Positions 1 through 5,717 of a DNA stretch of 7,452 bases are shown one piece after another; position 1 is the stretch's first letter, and each line of letters starts with the position of its first letter. The DNA is from Clostridiales bacterium (GTDB lineage: Bacteria; Bacillota; Clostridia; Oscillospirales; Oscillospiraceae). The notes beneath the pieces are model-generated. The model saw only the letters and a program-made list of their open reading frames with translations, was not told the origin of the DNA and did not search any database. The DNA lies in NCBI GenBank assembly GCA_019418525.1, contig DYBS01000104.1, positions 1 through 7,452 of the forward strand, in the 5' to 3' direction. A program made the translations under genes and the position numbers.

Positions 1-53
<53 letters not shown>

Positions 54-60
54 ATATAAA

Positions 61-136
61 TGGTGGGAACAACAGGGCTCGAACCTGTGACATCATGCTT
101 GTAAGGCATGCGCTCTCCCAGCTGAGCTATGCTCCC
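61..136 (-). tRNA. tRNA-Val (anticodon TAC)
   Basis: This is a complete 76-nt cloverleaf on the minus strand. The acceptor GGGAGCA pairs with TGTTCCC (one G-U), the D-arm is GCTCAGCTGGGAGAGC, the anticodon loop is CTTACAA with TAC at 101-103, and the T-loop is GGTTCGAGCCC. The 3' end carries an encoded CCA (61-63). It is the first gene after the tRNA promoter at 200-228, and tRNA-Asp follows after 7 nt. Confidence 0.97.
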
Positions 137-199
137 CTGTTCGCCTTTGTCAGACCTTGTGTCTCTTCCTGAGCTGTCGTGTCTCACACGGCGAAATGT

Positions 200-228
200 A
201 TTATAGCAAAGCCGCCCGGTAAAGTCAA
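200..228 (-). promoter_or_regulatory. Sigma-A promoter of the tRNA-Val/tRNA-Asp unit
   Basis: On the minus strand, -35 TTGACT (223-228), a 17-nt spacer and -10 TATAAT (200-205) give 11 of 12 consensus bases at ideal spacing. The start of transcription is expected near 193, leaving about 57 nt of leader before tRNA-Val. It points directly at the tRNAs with no gene between, so it is their promoter. Confidence 0.9.
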
Positions 229-232
229 GGCA

Positions 233-248
233 TTTTTGCAAGTTTTTT
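233..248 (-). promoter_or_regulatory. Phased A-tracts, candidate UP element
   Basis: On the minus strand there are an A5 tract (233-237) and an A6 tract (243-248), with centres about 10.5 bp apart, one helical turn. They lie about 40 to 55 bp upstream of the predicted start, where the alpha-subunit C-terminal domains of RNA polymerase bind UP elements at rRNA and tRNA promoters. Position and phasing are seen directly; the function is inferred. Confidence 0.55.
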
Positions 249-261
249 CAGTGGGCTTTTT

Positions 262-294
262 CCGGCCGCCGGGGGGGCTCCGCCCGGCGGCCGG
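262..294. terminator. GC-rich 12-bp hairpin between hslO and the tRNA promoter
   Basis: This is a perfect 12-bp inverted repeat (262-273 and 283-294) with a 9-nt loop, just past the hslO stop. A hairpin here should end the hslO operon, which is read on the minus strand. However, the short T4 tract (295-298) follows the stem only on the plus strand; on the minus strand the stem is followed by AAAAAG. It is therefore either a terminator of antisense (plus) transcription or a U-tract-poor terminator for hslO. Confidence 0.5.
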
Positions 295-300
295 TTTTCC

Positions 301-1179
301 TTACATCTTGGCCAGGATCTCCTCCAGCTCCTCCTTGGTGTAGTGGTACACCTTGTCGCAGAACTGGCAGGTGAGCTCGGCCTTGCTCTGCTCCTCGATA
401 AGCTCTCCCAGGCCCTTCTTGCCCATACTGATGAGGGCGCGGGTCACCCGCTCCCGGGAGCAGTAGCAGCGGTACTCCACCGGCGACTCCTCCACGATCT
501 CCAGCTCGAAGTCACAGAGCACCCGCTTCACCAGGTCCAGGGCGGTGAGCCCCTCCTGGAGCGCCTTGGTCACCGCTCCCACCTCGTTTACCCGCTGCTC
601 CAGCTTGGTGATGACCTCCTCACTGGCGCCGGGCAGCAGCTGGATGAGGTAGCCGCCGGCGCACAGCACGCTCTGGTCGGTGTCCACCAGCACGCCCAGG
701 GCGCAAGCCGAGGGGATCTGCTCGCTCTCCACCAGATAGGCCGCCAAATCGTCGGCGATCTCGCCGGAGAGCAGCCCCACCTGGCCCACATAGGGCTCCT
801 TCAGGCCGATGTCCTTGATGACAGTGATGGTGCCGTCGGTGCCCACGGCCCGGCCCACATCCAGCTTGCCGGGGTGCTTCTCCATGAGCTCCACGTCCCC
901 GTTCTGCACATAGCCCCGGACGTTGCCGGCGCTGTCGGAGACGGCGGTGATGGACCCCAAGGGCCCCCCGCCGTTGATGCGCAGGGTGACGGAGCCGTTC
1001 TCCTCTTTCAGCTGGTTACCCAGCATGGAGCATCCCAGCAGGGCCCGGCCCAGGGCGGCGGTGGCCACCGGCAGGGTCTTGTGGATCTGCCGGGCCCGCT
1101 CCACCAGGTTCTGGGCGGAAATGGCGCTGGCCTTGATGGGTGCGTCCTTGGCCAGCACCCGTACGATCTGATCTGACAT
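301..1179 (-). CDS. hslO: Hsp33 family redox-regulated chaperonin
   Basis: The 292-residue product is the usual Hsp33 length. In the cytoplasm Hsp33 is inactive while reduced and zinc-bound; oxidative unfolding of its C-terminal zinc module turns it into an ATP-independent holdase that prevents aggregation. The N-terminal substrate-binding domain spans about residues 1-225 (glycine-rich INGGGPLG near 69-76, DVGRAVG near 107-113). The redox switch has its four cysteines in the expected CxC...CxxC order: C238, C240, C271 and C274. Four further cysteines (50, 159, 173, 222) lie outside it. The start is an ATG preceded by AAAGGA about 10 nt upstream, within the end of the methyltransferase gene. 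That gene stops only 3 nt before, so translational coupling is likely. It is the last gene of the yerC operon. Confidence 0.96.
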   Translation of the reverse strand: MSDQIVRVLAKDAPIKASAISAQNLVERARQIHKTLPVATAALGRALLGCSMLGNQLKEENGSVTLRINGGGPLGSITAVSDSAGNVRGYVQNGDVELMEKHPGKLDVGRAVGTDGTITVIKDIGLKEPYVGQVGLLSGEIADDLAAYLVESEQIPSACALGVLVDTDQSVLCAGGYLIQLLPGASEEVITKLEQRVNEVGAVTKALQEGLTALDLVKRVLCDFELEIVEESPVEYRCYCSRERVTRALISMGKKGLGELIEEQSKAELTCQFCDKVYHYTKEELEEILAKM

Positions 1180-1182
1180 GGT

Positions 1183-1935
1183 TTATTCGTCCTTTCGTGC
1201 TACAAAGAAAATGCGGTCCTCCCCCTCCTTGGGGGCGCGGAATACCCGCTCACCGTACCGCTTGATGTGGGTGAACCCCGCCCGGCGCAGCATGTCCTCC
1301 AGCTCGTCGGGGGTGTAGGCGTACTCCTCGTGGAGCTCCTCCCCCCGCTCCCACAGGCCGCTCTCGGTGAGCTGGAAGATATCCATGGCGTAGGTGCAGA
1401 TCCTCCGGCGCTGGGAGTATTCCGCCCGCCAGACGCAGTAGGCGTCCTCCGTCTCGTCCAGAAAGACCTGCCCATCCAGCCGCTGGAGCTTTTCGGGGGT
1501 GTTGATGTCGAAGATGAACACGCCGCCGGGCATGAGGAAGAGGTGGACCCGCCCAAAGGCCCGCTCCAGCAGAGCGGGGCGGGTGACATAGTTCACGCTG
1601 TCCAGGCAGCAGACGCAGGCGTCGATGGTGCCATAGAGGTCCAGCTTCTCCATGGGCTGGTGGAGGAAGAGGGGCGGGATGTCCACTTGCTCCTCCATCC
1701 CCTTCTCCTGGGCGGCGGCCAGCATCTCCTCAGAGCGGTCCACGCCGATCATCTCATACCCCCGCCGGGCCAGCTCCCAGGTGAGGCTGCCGGTGCCGCA
1801 GGCCAGGTCCAGCACCGTGTGGACCGGGAGCTTCACGCGCCGGAAGTGCTTTTCCAGGTAGTCGGCCCACTGGCGGTAGCCCACGTCGGTGGTCAGCTCG
1901 TCATAGCACCCGGCCAGAAACTCATAGCTCCCCAT
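1183..1935 (-). CDS. Class I SAM-dependent methyltransferase
   Basis: The 250-residue cytoplasmic protein has a Rossmann-type methyltransferase fold. Motif I is VLDLACGTGS (residues 41-50). The acidic end of strand beta-2 is GVD (D66), which would hold the SAM ribose. The beta-4 region is DACVCCLDSVNY (105-116), and post-motif strand LMPGGVFIFDIN covers 134-145. The C-terminal part (about 155-250) resembles the small-molecule or generic methyltransferase branch, with no sign of an RNA-binding domain. The substrate cannot be told from sequence. The gene overlaps the end of yerC by 14 nt and is followed 3 nt later by hslO, so it is the middle gene of a tight operon. Its ATG has only a weak nearby ribosome site (AAGGAG lies about 13 nt upstream), which suggests coupling to yerC translation. 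Confidence 0.88.
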   Translation of the reverse strand: MGSYEFLAGCYDELTTDVGYRQWADYLEKHFRRVKLPVHTVLDLACGTGSLTWELARRGYEMIGVDRSEEMLAAAQEKGMEEQVDIPPLFLHQPMEKLDLYGTIDACVCCLDSVNYVTRPALLERAFGRVHLFLMPGGVFIFDINTPEKLQRLDGQVFLDETEDAYCVWRAEYSQRRRICTYAMDIFQLTESGLWERGEELHEEYAYTPDELEDMLRRAGFTHIKRYGERVFRAPKEGEDRIFFVARKDE

Positions 1936-2233
1936 GTTCCCGCATCTTCTCCTTGACCCGGGGCAAAACCGTCTGATAGCCGTCCGCTCCGTACTGGAGG
2001 GAGCGGTTGACCCGGCTGATGGTGGCGCTGCTGGCTCCGGTGCGTTCTAAAATATCGTTGTAGATCATGCCGTCGCTGAGGAGCAGGGCCACTTCAAAGC
2101 GCTGCTCCATGGCCCGCAGCTCGGCCACCGTACACAGATCGGAGAAAAATTTCTTGCACTCGTCCAGATCCTTCAAGGTGAGGATGGTCTCGTAGAGCCG
2201 GTCGCTCTGGGCTTGTTTTCTACTTTTTGCCAA
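1922..2233 (-). CDS. yerC: YerC/YecD-family TrpR-related HTH regulator
   Basis: The 103-residue protein belongs to the TrpR-superfamily group typified by B. subtilis YerC. It contains a KDLDECKKFFSDLCTV segment, AMEQRFEVALLL, and a helix-turn-helix with GASSATISRVNRSLQYG as the recognition region. The start is the TTG at 2231-2233, because a perfect GGAGGT (2241-2246) sits 7 nt before it and the family begins at about this point. The open frame continues upstream to 2329, but those 32 codons overlap the promoter and leader and look unlike the family. It is the first gene of an operon with the methyltransferase and hslO. The ligand is unknown for the family; the protein is not expected to be the tryptophan repressor itself. 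Confidence 0.88.
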   Translation of the reverse strand: MAKSRKQAQSDRLYETILTLKDLDECKKFFSDLCTVAELRAMEQRFEVALLLSDGMIYNDILERTGASSATISRVNRSLQYGADGYQTVLPRVKEKMREHGEL

Positions 2234-2240
2234 AACGGTT

Positions 2241-2246
2241 ACCTCC
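2241..2246 (-). promoter_or_regulatory. Ribosome binding site deciding the yerC TTG start
   Basis: GGAGGT on the minus strand lies 7 nt before TTG at 2233. No comparable site serves any upstream in-frame start, so this fixes the start codon. Confidence 0.85.
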
Positions 2247-2264
2247 CGCTTTCGTGCTGATACT

Positions 2265-2285
2265 GTCCGTACACAGTGTACAGAC
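2265..2285. promoter_or_regulatory. 21-bp imperfect palindrome, candidate operator in the yerC leader
   Basis: The core GTACACAGTGTAC (2269-2281) is a perfect 6-bp dyad around a central A. With a one-base mismatch it extends outward by three more matching pairs (GTC/GAC), giving 9 of 10 pairs. It lies about 15-35 nt downstream of the predicted transcription start and about 20 nt upstream of the ribosome site, a typical roadblock-repressor position. The GTAC ends resemble the outer bases of TrpR-type operators, so autoregulation by YerC is a reasonable but unproven guess. Confidence 0.55.
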
Positions 2286-2306
2286 CTGGTTGACGTTCTG
2301 TTTCTT

Positions 2307-2335
2307 ATTTTACCAAAGTGAATCGTCAAAGTAAA
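2307..2335 (-). promoter_or_regulatory. Sigma-A promoter of the yerC-methyltransferase-hslO operon
   Basis: On the minus strand, -35 TTTACT (2330-2335), a 17-nt spacer and -10 TAAAAT (2307-2312). The predicted start near 2300 gives a leader of about 65 nt containing the palindrome at 2265-2285 and the ribosome site. The region is distinctly AT-rich compared with the flanking coding sequence. Confidence 0.7.
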
Positions 2336-2361
2336 CAGAGATTCTTAAAATTTTACCAAAG
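2307..2361. repeat. 12-bp direct repeat flanking the yerC promoter
   Basis: The sequence attttaccaaag occurs at 2307-2318 and again at 2350-2361, 43 bp apart (about four helical turns). The first copy overlaps the -10 of the yerC promoter; the second lies about 55 bp upstream of the start, between the divergent genes. The repeat may be a paired binding site or an accident of AT-rich sequence. Confidence 0.5.
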
Positions 2362-2418
2362 AACCCCCCGGCCCCCTGCGGCATAGTCTGGAACAAATCC
2401 CCAAAAGGAGGTCCCGTC

Positions 2419-3078
2419 ATGTCCGCTGAGCCCCTGCTGATCCAGCCCCTTCACGACGACCGCACTCTGGCCTGTGAGGGCCGGGCGGTGCTGGAACTGT
2501 CCATGTCCCGCCCCCATCTGGCCGGGGAGGGTACCGCCGTCCGGCGGGTGGAGCGCTACTATGTCCGGCTGTGCCAGAGCTGGCTGGCGCGCTGGACGGG
2601 GCCGCTCTACCGCCGGGCCTGTGAGGCCGAGGAGGCGTCCCTCTCCGCCGCCCGGCCCTTCACGCCCTGGCGGGCGTCCTTCACCTGGTCGGTGACCCAC
2701 TCGGATGAGGCGGCCCTGAGCCTGTGCTGGGAGGCCGTGGAGGAGGGGGATGGGCAGCGCCGGGTCTGCCGCCGGTACGACGTGTGGAGCTGGAAGGACG
2801 GCCGCCCCCTCACTCTGGCCGACGTGCTCCCCCAGCGGAAGGGCTGGCGGGCCTGTGTGCGGAAAGCCCTGGCATCCCAGCTGGAAGAGCGCTCCGCCCG
2901 GGATCCGGAGGAGATCCTCCCCCACTGGCGCGCCCACCTGCGCCGCTGTGTCCGGGCAGGGCACTTCTATCTCAGTCCGGAGGGCCCGGTGGTGCTGGCC
3001 CAGCCCGGCATGCTCTGTCCCGCCCGGGCGGGCTGGTGTTCCTTTCCTCTTCAGGGGCAAAACACGCCCGGCCTGTGA
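2419..3078 (+). CDS. Soluble protein resembling the DUF3298 (RsiV C-terminal) domain
   Basis: The 219-residue protein has an excellent ribosome site, AAAAGGAGGT, ending 6 nt before ATG. The segment DVWSWKDGRPLTLADVLP (121-138) followed by a helical stretch, then FYLSPEGPVVLAQP...AGWCSFPL (183-211), matches the usual layout of DUF3298 domains. These are found at the C-terminus of anti-sigma factors such as RsiV and in secreted proteins. Here there is no signal peptide, membrane helix or N-terminal anti-sigma domain, so it appears cytoplasmic; five cysteines and many tryptophans are present. Function is unknown. The gene is divergent from yerC and convergent with the PhoH gene, hence probably monocistronic. 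Its stop (3076-3078) lies inside the PhoH terminator stem. Domain assignment is from memory of the family pattern and is moderately sure; that it is a real gene is very likely. Confidence 0.8.
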   Translation: MSAEPLLIQPLHDDRTLACEGRAVLELSMSRPHLAGEGTAVRRVERYYVRLCQSWLARWTGPLYRRACEAEEASLSAARPFTPWRASFTWSVTHSDEAALSLCWEAVEEGDGQRRVCRRYDVWSWKDGRPLTLADVLPQRKGWRACVRKALASQLEERSARDPEEILPHWRAHLRRCVRAGHFYLSPEGPVVLAQPGMLCPARAGWCSFPLQGQNTPGL

Positions 3079-3096
3079 CGCCACAGGCCGGGCGTG
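3063..3096 (-). terminator. Intrinsic terminator of the PhoH-family gene
   Basis: This is a perfect 15-bp stem (3063-3077 with 3082-3096) and a 4-nt loop. On the minus strand it is followed by TTTTG. It begins 10 nt after the PhoH-family stop codon. The plus-strand neighbour ends inside the same stem (TGA at 3076-3078), so its last five codons form part of it; on the plus strand the stem is followed by AAAG, not T. Confidence 0.85.
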
Positions 3097-3106
3097 AAAG
3101 TGGTGA

Positions 3107-4138
3107 TCAACGTTTGCGCCGGGGGGACTCCGGCGGGCGGGGTTTCTCTTTATCGGGCTTGGCCGGTTTGGCGGCCTGCCGCTTGGCCTCGTCCTTTTCA
3201 AAGGCCTTGACGATGTCCCGGACGATTTTGTTCCGCACCACGTCCCGGTTGTTGAGCCGGACCACCGCGATGCCCTCAATGCCGCCCAAGATCTCGGCGC
3301 ACCGCTCCAGACCGGAGTCCACCGAGCGGGGCAGGTCGATCTGGGTCACGTCGCCGGTGAGGACCATCTTGGACCCCTCACCCAAGCGGGTAAGGGCCAT
3401 CTTCAGGGTGGGCAGGGAGGCGTTCTGGCTCTCGTCGATAATCACTCTGGCGTGGTTGAGGGTACGTCCGCGCATATAGGCCAGGGGGGCGATCTCGATG
3501 GTGCCCCGCTCCCGGAGCTTTTCGGCCTTCTCGGCGCCGAAGATGTCGTGGAGGGCGTCGTACAGTGGCCGCAGGTAGGGGTCCACCTTCTGGGCCAGGT
3601 CGCCGGGCAGGAAGCCCAGGCGCTCCTCACCGGCCTCGATGGCGGGGCGGCTCATGATGATGCGCTCGATGTCGCCGTTTTTCAGCTCCTTGGCGGCCTG
3701 GGCCACGGCCAGATAGGTCTTGCCGGTGCCGGCGGGGCCGATGCACAGGGTGACGGTGTTCTCCTGGAGGGCCTTGATGTAGTTCTTCTGGCCCAGGGTC
3801 TTGCATTTGATGGGGGCGCCCTTCTGGGTGATGGTGACGATGCTGTCCATGGCGGAGAAGGTCTCCTCCAGGCTGCCCTCCCGGGCCTCGTCGATGAGCC
3901 GGGCCACCACGCTCTCGGTGAGGGGCTCGCCCCGGCGGTAGAACTGCAGCAGGGAGCGCAGCACCTCGGTGGCCAGGCGCACATTCTCCTCCGACTCGCC
4001 CCGCACGTCCACATCGTAGTCCCGCAGGCCGATGCGGACCTCCAGGGCCTTCTCGATCATCTTGGCGAAGTCATCCTGGGCCCCGAACACGGCCTGCTGC
4101 TGGTCGATGGTATCAAAGGACAGACGCTCTGTTTGCAA
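3107..4138 (-). CDS. phoH: PhoH family ATPase
   Basis: The 343-residue cytoplasmic P-loop NTPase is of the PhoH/YbeZ type, a family linked to RNA metabolism and often encoded beside the ribosome-maturation endonuclease YbeY. An N-terminal segment (about 1-105) precedes KGAPIKCKTLGQKNYI. Walker A is GPAGTGKT (134-141), the RGRT motif is at 223-226, Walker B is VIIDESQN (232-239), a TGD sensor-like motif is at 261-263, and RLNNRDVVR follows at 294-302. Residues from about 315 form a Lys/Pro/Arg-rich, probably disordered, tail. The start is TTG: GAGGA lies 7 nt upstream, and no in-frame ATG/GTG exists between the upstream TGA (4166-4168) and this codon. ybeY is not next to it here; the gene stands alone between its own promoter and terminator. 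Confidence 0.94.
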   Translation of the reverse strand: MQTERLSFDTIDQQQAVFGAQDDFAKMIEKALEVRIGLRDYDVDVRGESEENVRLATEVLRSLLQFYRRGEPLTESVVARLIDEAREGSLEETFSAMDSIVTITQKGAPIKCKTLGQKNYIKALQENTVTLCIGPAGTGKTYLAVAQAAKELKNGDIERIIMSRPAIEAGEERLGFLPGDLAQKVDPYLRPLYDALHDIFGAEKAEKLRERGTIEIAPLAYMRGRTLNHARVIIDESQNASLPTLKMALTRLGEGSKMVLTGDVTQIDLPRSVDSGLERCAEILGGIEGIAVVRLNNRDVVRNKIVRDIVKAFEKDEAKRQAAKPAKPDKEKPRPPESPRRKR

Positions 4139-4196
4139 ACAACATTCCTCGCTTTCGCATACCGCTCAAAGCGGCATCGTAACACTGAATACCTAG

Positions 4197-4225
4197 ATTA
4201 TATAGAAATCCGGTCCTCTTTGCAA
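4197..4225 (-). promoter_or_regulatory. Sigma-A promoter of the PhoH-family gene
   Basis: On the minus strand, -35 TTGCAA (4220-4225), a 17-nt spacer and -10 TATAAT (4197-4202). The expected start near 4190 leaves a leader of about 50 nt with a small 5-bp hairpin (4163-4175) before the GAGGA site. Confidence 0.85.
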
Positions 4226-4240
4226 GCCGCCGGAGAAAAA

Positions 4241-4270
4241 GGGAGCGCGCCGCGGCCGCGGCGCGCTCCC
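4241..4270 (-). terminator. Terminator of the regulator-dipeptidase operon
   Basis: A perfect 30-bp palindrome (15+15, all GC-rich) lies 14 nt after the dipeptidase stop. As RNA it forms a stem of about 13 bp with a GGCC-centred tetraloop. On the minus strand TTTTTC follows directly (4236-4240), which gives a canonical intrinsic terminator. Its T-tract ends only about 10 bp before the -35 of the PhoH promoter. Confidence 0.9.
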
Positions 4271-4284
4271 GGCGGAAAGCCGTG

Positions 4285-5697
4285 TTACTGGCACAGCTCC
4301 ACGATAGCCTGGGTGAAGATCTTGCAGGAGGTGAGCAGCAGCTCGACGCTGGCCTGCTCGTTGGGGGCGTGCATCTTGGGGTCGAAGCCGGGGAACTGGC
4401 AGCCGCAGGCCACGCCGCCGGGGATGTCGTGGACGTAGGTGCCGCCGCCGATGGCCAGAGGCTTGGCGTTGGTGGTGCCGGTGTAGGTCTCGTAGCAGCG
4501 CAGCAGGGTCTGCACCAGGGGGGAGTCGGAGGGCACGCAGTGGACGGTGGTCATGTTCTCGTCCCCGGTGACGGCGATGCCGTAGCGGGCAAAGCTGGCC
4601 TCACAGGCCTTCTTGCAGTTGTCCTCGTTGGCGCACAGGGGGAAGCGCACGTCAAACTTGCCGGTGAAGCCGGTGTCGGTGACGGTGAGGAGGGCGAAGT
4701 TCAGGGTGAGGGGGCCGCTCTCCTCGTCGGACTGGGCGATGCCCAGCGCCGCGCCCCGGGTGTCCCCGAAGGGGAAGAGGGTATGGAGGGCCTGGAGGGC
4801 ACGGGTGCTCTCACAGTCGGCCAGGGGCAGACGGGCCAGGAGGGTCAGCAGGGCGCAGATGGCGTTGATGCCGTCGTCGGGGCTGGCCGCGTGGGCGTTC
4901 TTGCCGGCGCAGTGGATGCGCACGCCGCCCTCTTCCTCGGTGAGTGTGAAGGGGGTGCGGGTCTGGTTGGTGACGGCGTCGGCGTGGGGCTTCACGTCAG
5001 CGGCGGTGAGGCCGGAGACCACACACTGGGCCTCGGGGGGCACCACGTTGAAGCGGAAGCCGCCGGTGAGCTCGGTGACCCGGGGCAGAGCGGTCTCCGC
5101 CGCCCAGGTCTTGCCGAAGTCGGGGTGATAGTGGCCCTTCTCGATGTTGATGACCGGGAAGTCGGCGTCGGGGGTGAAGGAGTAGGGGGCGTAGGGGTGC
5201 TTGGAGTAGTAGTAGGCGATGTCGCTGGAGCCGCTCTCCTCGTCGGTGCCCATGACCAGCTTCACATTGGCGTTCACGGGCAGGCCCAGGTCCTTCACGG
5301 CCTTCATAGCCATGAGGGCACAGACCACGGGGCCCTTGTCGTCGGACACGCCCCGGCCGTAGAGCATGCCGTCCTTCTCCACGCAGGTGAAGGGGTCGGT
5401 GTCCCAGCCCTTGCCCTCGCCCACCACGTCCAGGTGCCCCAGGATGTGCAGGCGGGTCTCGCTGCCGTTGAGGTCGGCGGTGCCCACGTAATTGTCCACG
5501 TTCTCGGTGCGAAAACCCCACTCGCCGGCCAGGGCCAGGCCCTCGGCCAGCGCGGCGGCGGGGCCCTCGCCAAAGGGCTTGCCCGGCTGGGCCTCGCCCC
5601 GGACGCTGTTGATCTTTACCAGACGGGAGATGGCCTTCACCAGGGTCTCCCGCGCCTCCGGGGTGTCAAAATAAGCGTTGATCTTGTCCTGATACAT
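4285..5697 (-). CDS. pepV: PepV-type dipeptidase (M20A, Sapep/PepV family)
   Basis: The cytoplasmic di-zinc dipeptidase has 470 residues, the normal PepV length, and splits dipeptides taken up or released from peptide breakdown. Numbered from the chosen Met, H88 and D90 are in GHLDVV, the bridging D119 is in GRGVSDDKGP, the general base E153 and ligand E154 are in TDEESGS, D177/D179 are in the DADFPV segment, and H443 is in KMHAPNE. All M20 metal and catalytic positions are thus present. The lid-domain region is about 180-375, with GKNAHAASPDDGINA at 265-279. The start is ATG at 5695-5697 because AAAGGAG (5708-5714) lies 10 nt upstream; an upstream in-frame TTG at 5721 would bury that site in coding sequence. 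It follows the PAS-HTH regulator by 20 nt without a terminator, so it is the second gene of that operon. Confidence 0.95.
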   Translation of the reverse strand: MYQDKINAYFDTPEARETLVKAISRLVKINSVRGEAQPGKPFGEGPAAALAEGLALAGEWGFRTENVDNYVGTADLNGSETRLHILGHLDVVGEGKGWDTDPFTCVEKDGMLYGRGVSDDKGPVVCALMAMKAVKDLGLPVNANVKLVMGTDEESGSSDIAYYYSKHPYAPYSFTPDADFPVINIEKGHYHPDFGKTWAAETALPRVTELTGGFRFNVVPPEAQCVVSGLTAADVKPHADAVTNQTRTPFTLTEEEGGVRIHCAGKNAHAASPDDGINAICALLTLLARLPLADCESTRALQALHTLFPFGDTRGAALGIAQSDEESGPLTLNFALLTVTDTGFTGKFDVRFPLCANEDNCKKACEASFARYGIAVTGDENMTTVHCVPSDSPLVQTLLRCYETYTGTTNAKPLAIGGGTYVHDIPGGVACGCQFPGFDPKMHAPNEQASVELLLTSCKIFTQAIVELCQ

Positions 5698-5707
5698 GGT
5701 CGTTCTG

Positions 5708-5714
5708 CTCCTTT
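5708..5714 (-). promoter_or_regulatory. Ribosome binding site deciding the dipeptidase start
   Basis: AAAGGAG on the minus strand lies 10 nt before ATG at 5697, inside the 20-nt gap after the regulator stop. Confidence 0.8.
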
Positions 5715-5717
5715 TGC

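Noticed and set aside
343..1176. 277-codon open frame on the plus strand opposite hslO
   Set aside because: Same antisense artefact: His/Leu/Gly-rich, no motifs, while the minus strand encodes a complete Hsp33.
2234..2329. Extension of yerC by 32 codons to an upstream start at 2329
   Set aside because: These codons cover the promoter -10, the transcription start and the palindrome; the internal TTG has a perfect GGAGGT at 7 nt and matches family length.
2346..2351. TAAAAT as a plus-strand -10 for the gene at 2419
   Set aside because: The bases 16-18 nt upstream do not resemble a -35 box, so no promoter is claimed for this gene; a CATAGT at 2382-2387 is equally unsupported.
2353..3279. 308-codon minus-strand open frame opposite the DUF3298-like gene
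   Set aside because: Pro/Gly/Arg/His-rich with no family resemblance; the plus-strand gene has a perfect ribosome site and a coherent domain pattern.
4113..4160. Possible 15-residue leader peptide (ATG at 4158-4160) overlapping the PhoH start out of frame
   Set aside because: No ribosome binding site before it and no run of regulatory codons; the GAGGA inside it serves the PhoH TTG start.
3452..4438. 328-codon plus-strand open frame opposite the PhoH gene
   Set aside because: Antisense shadow that also runs through the PhoH promoter and the dipeptidase terminator, both of which would be coding.
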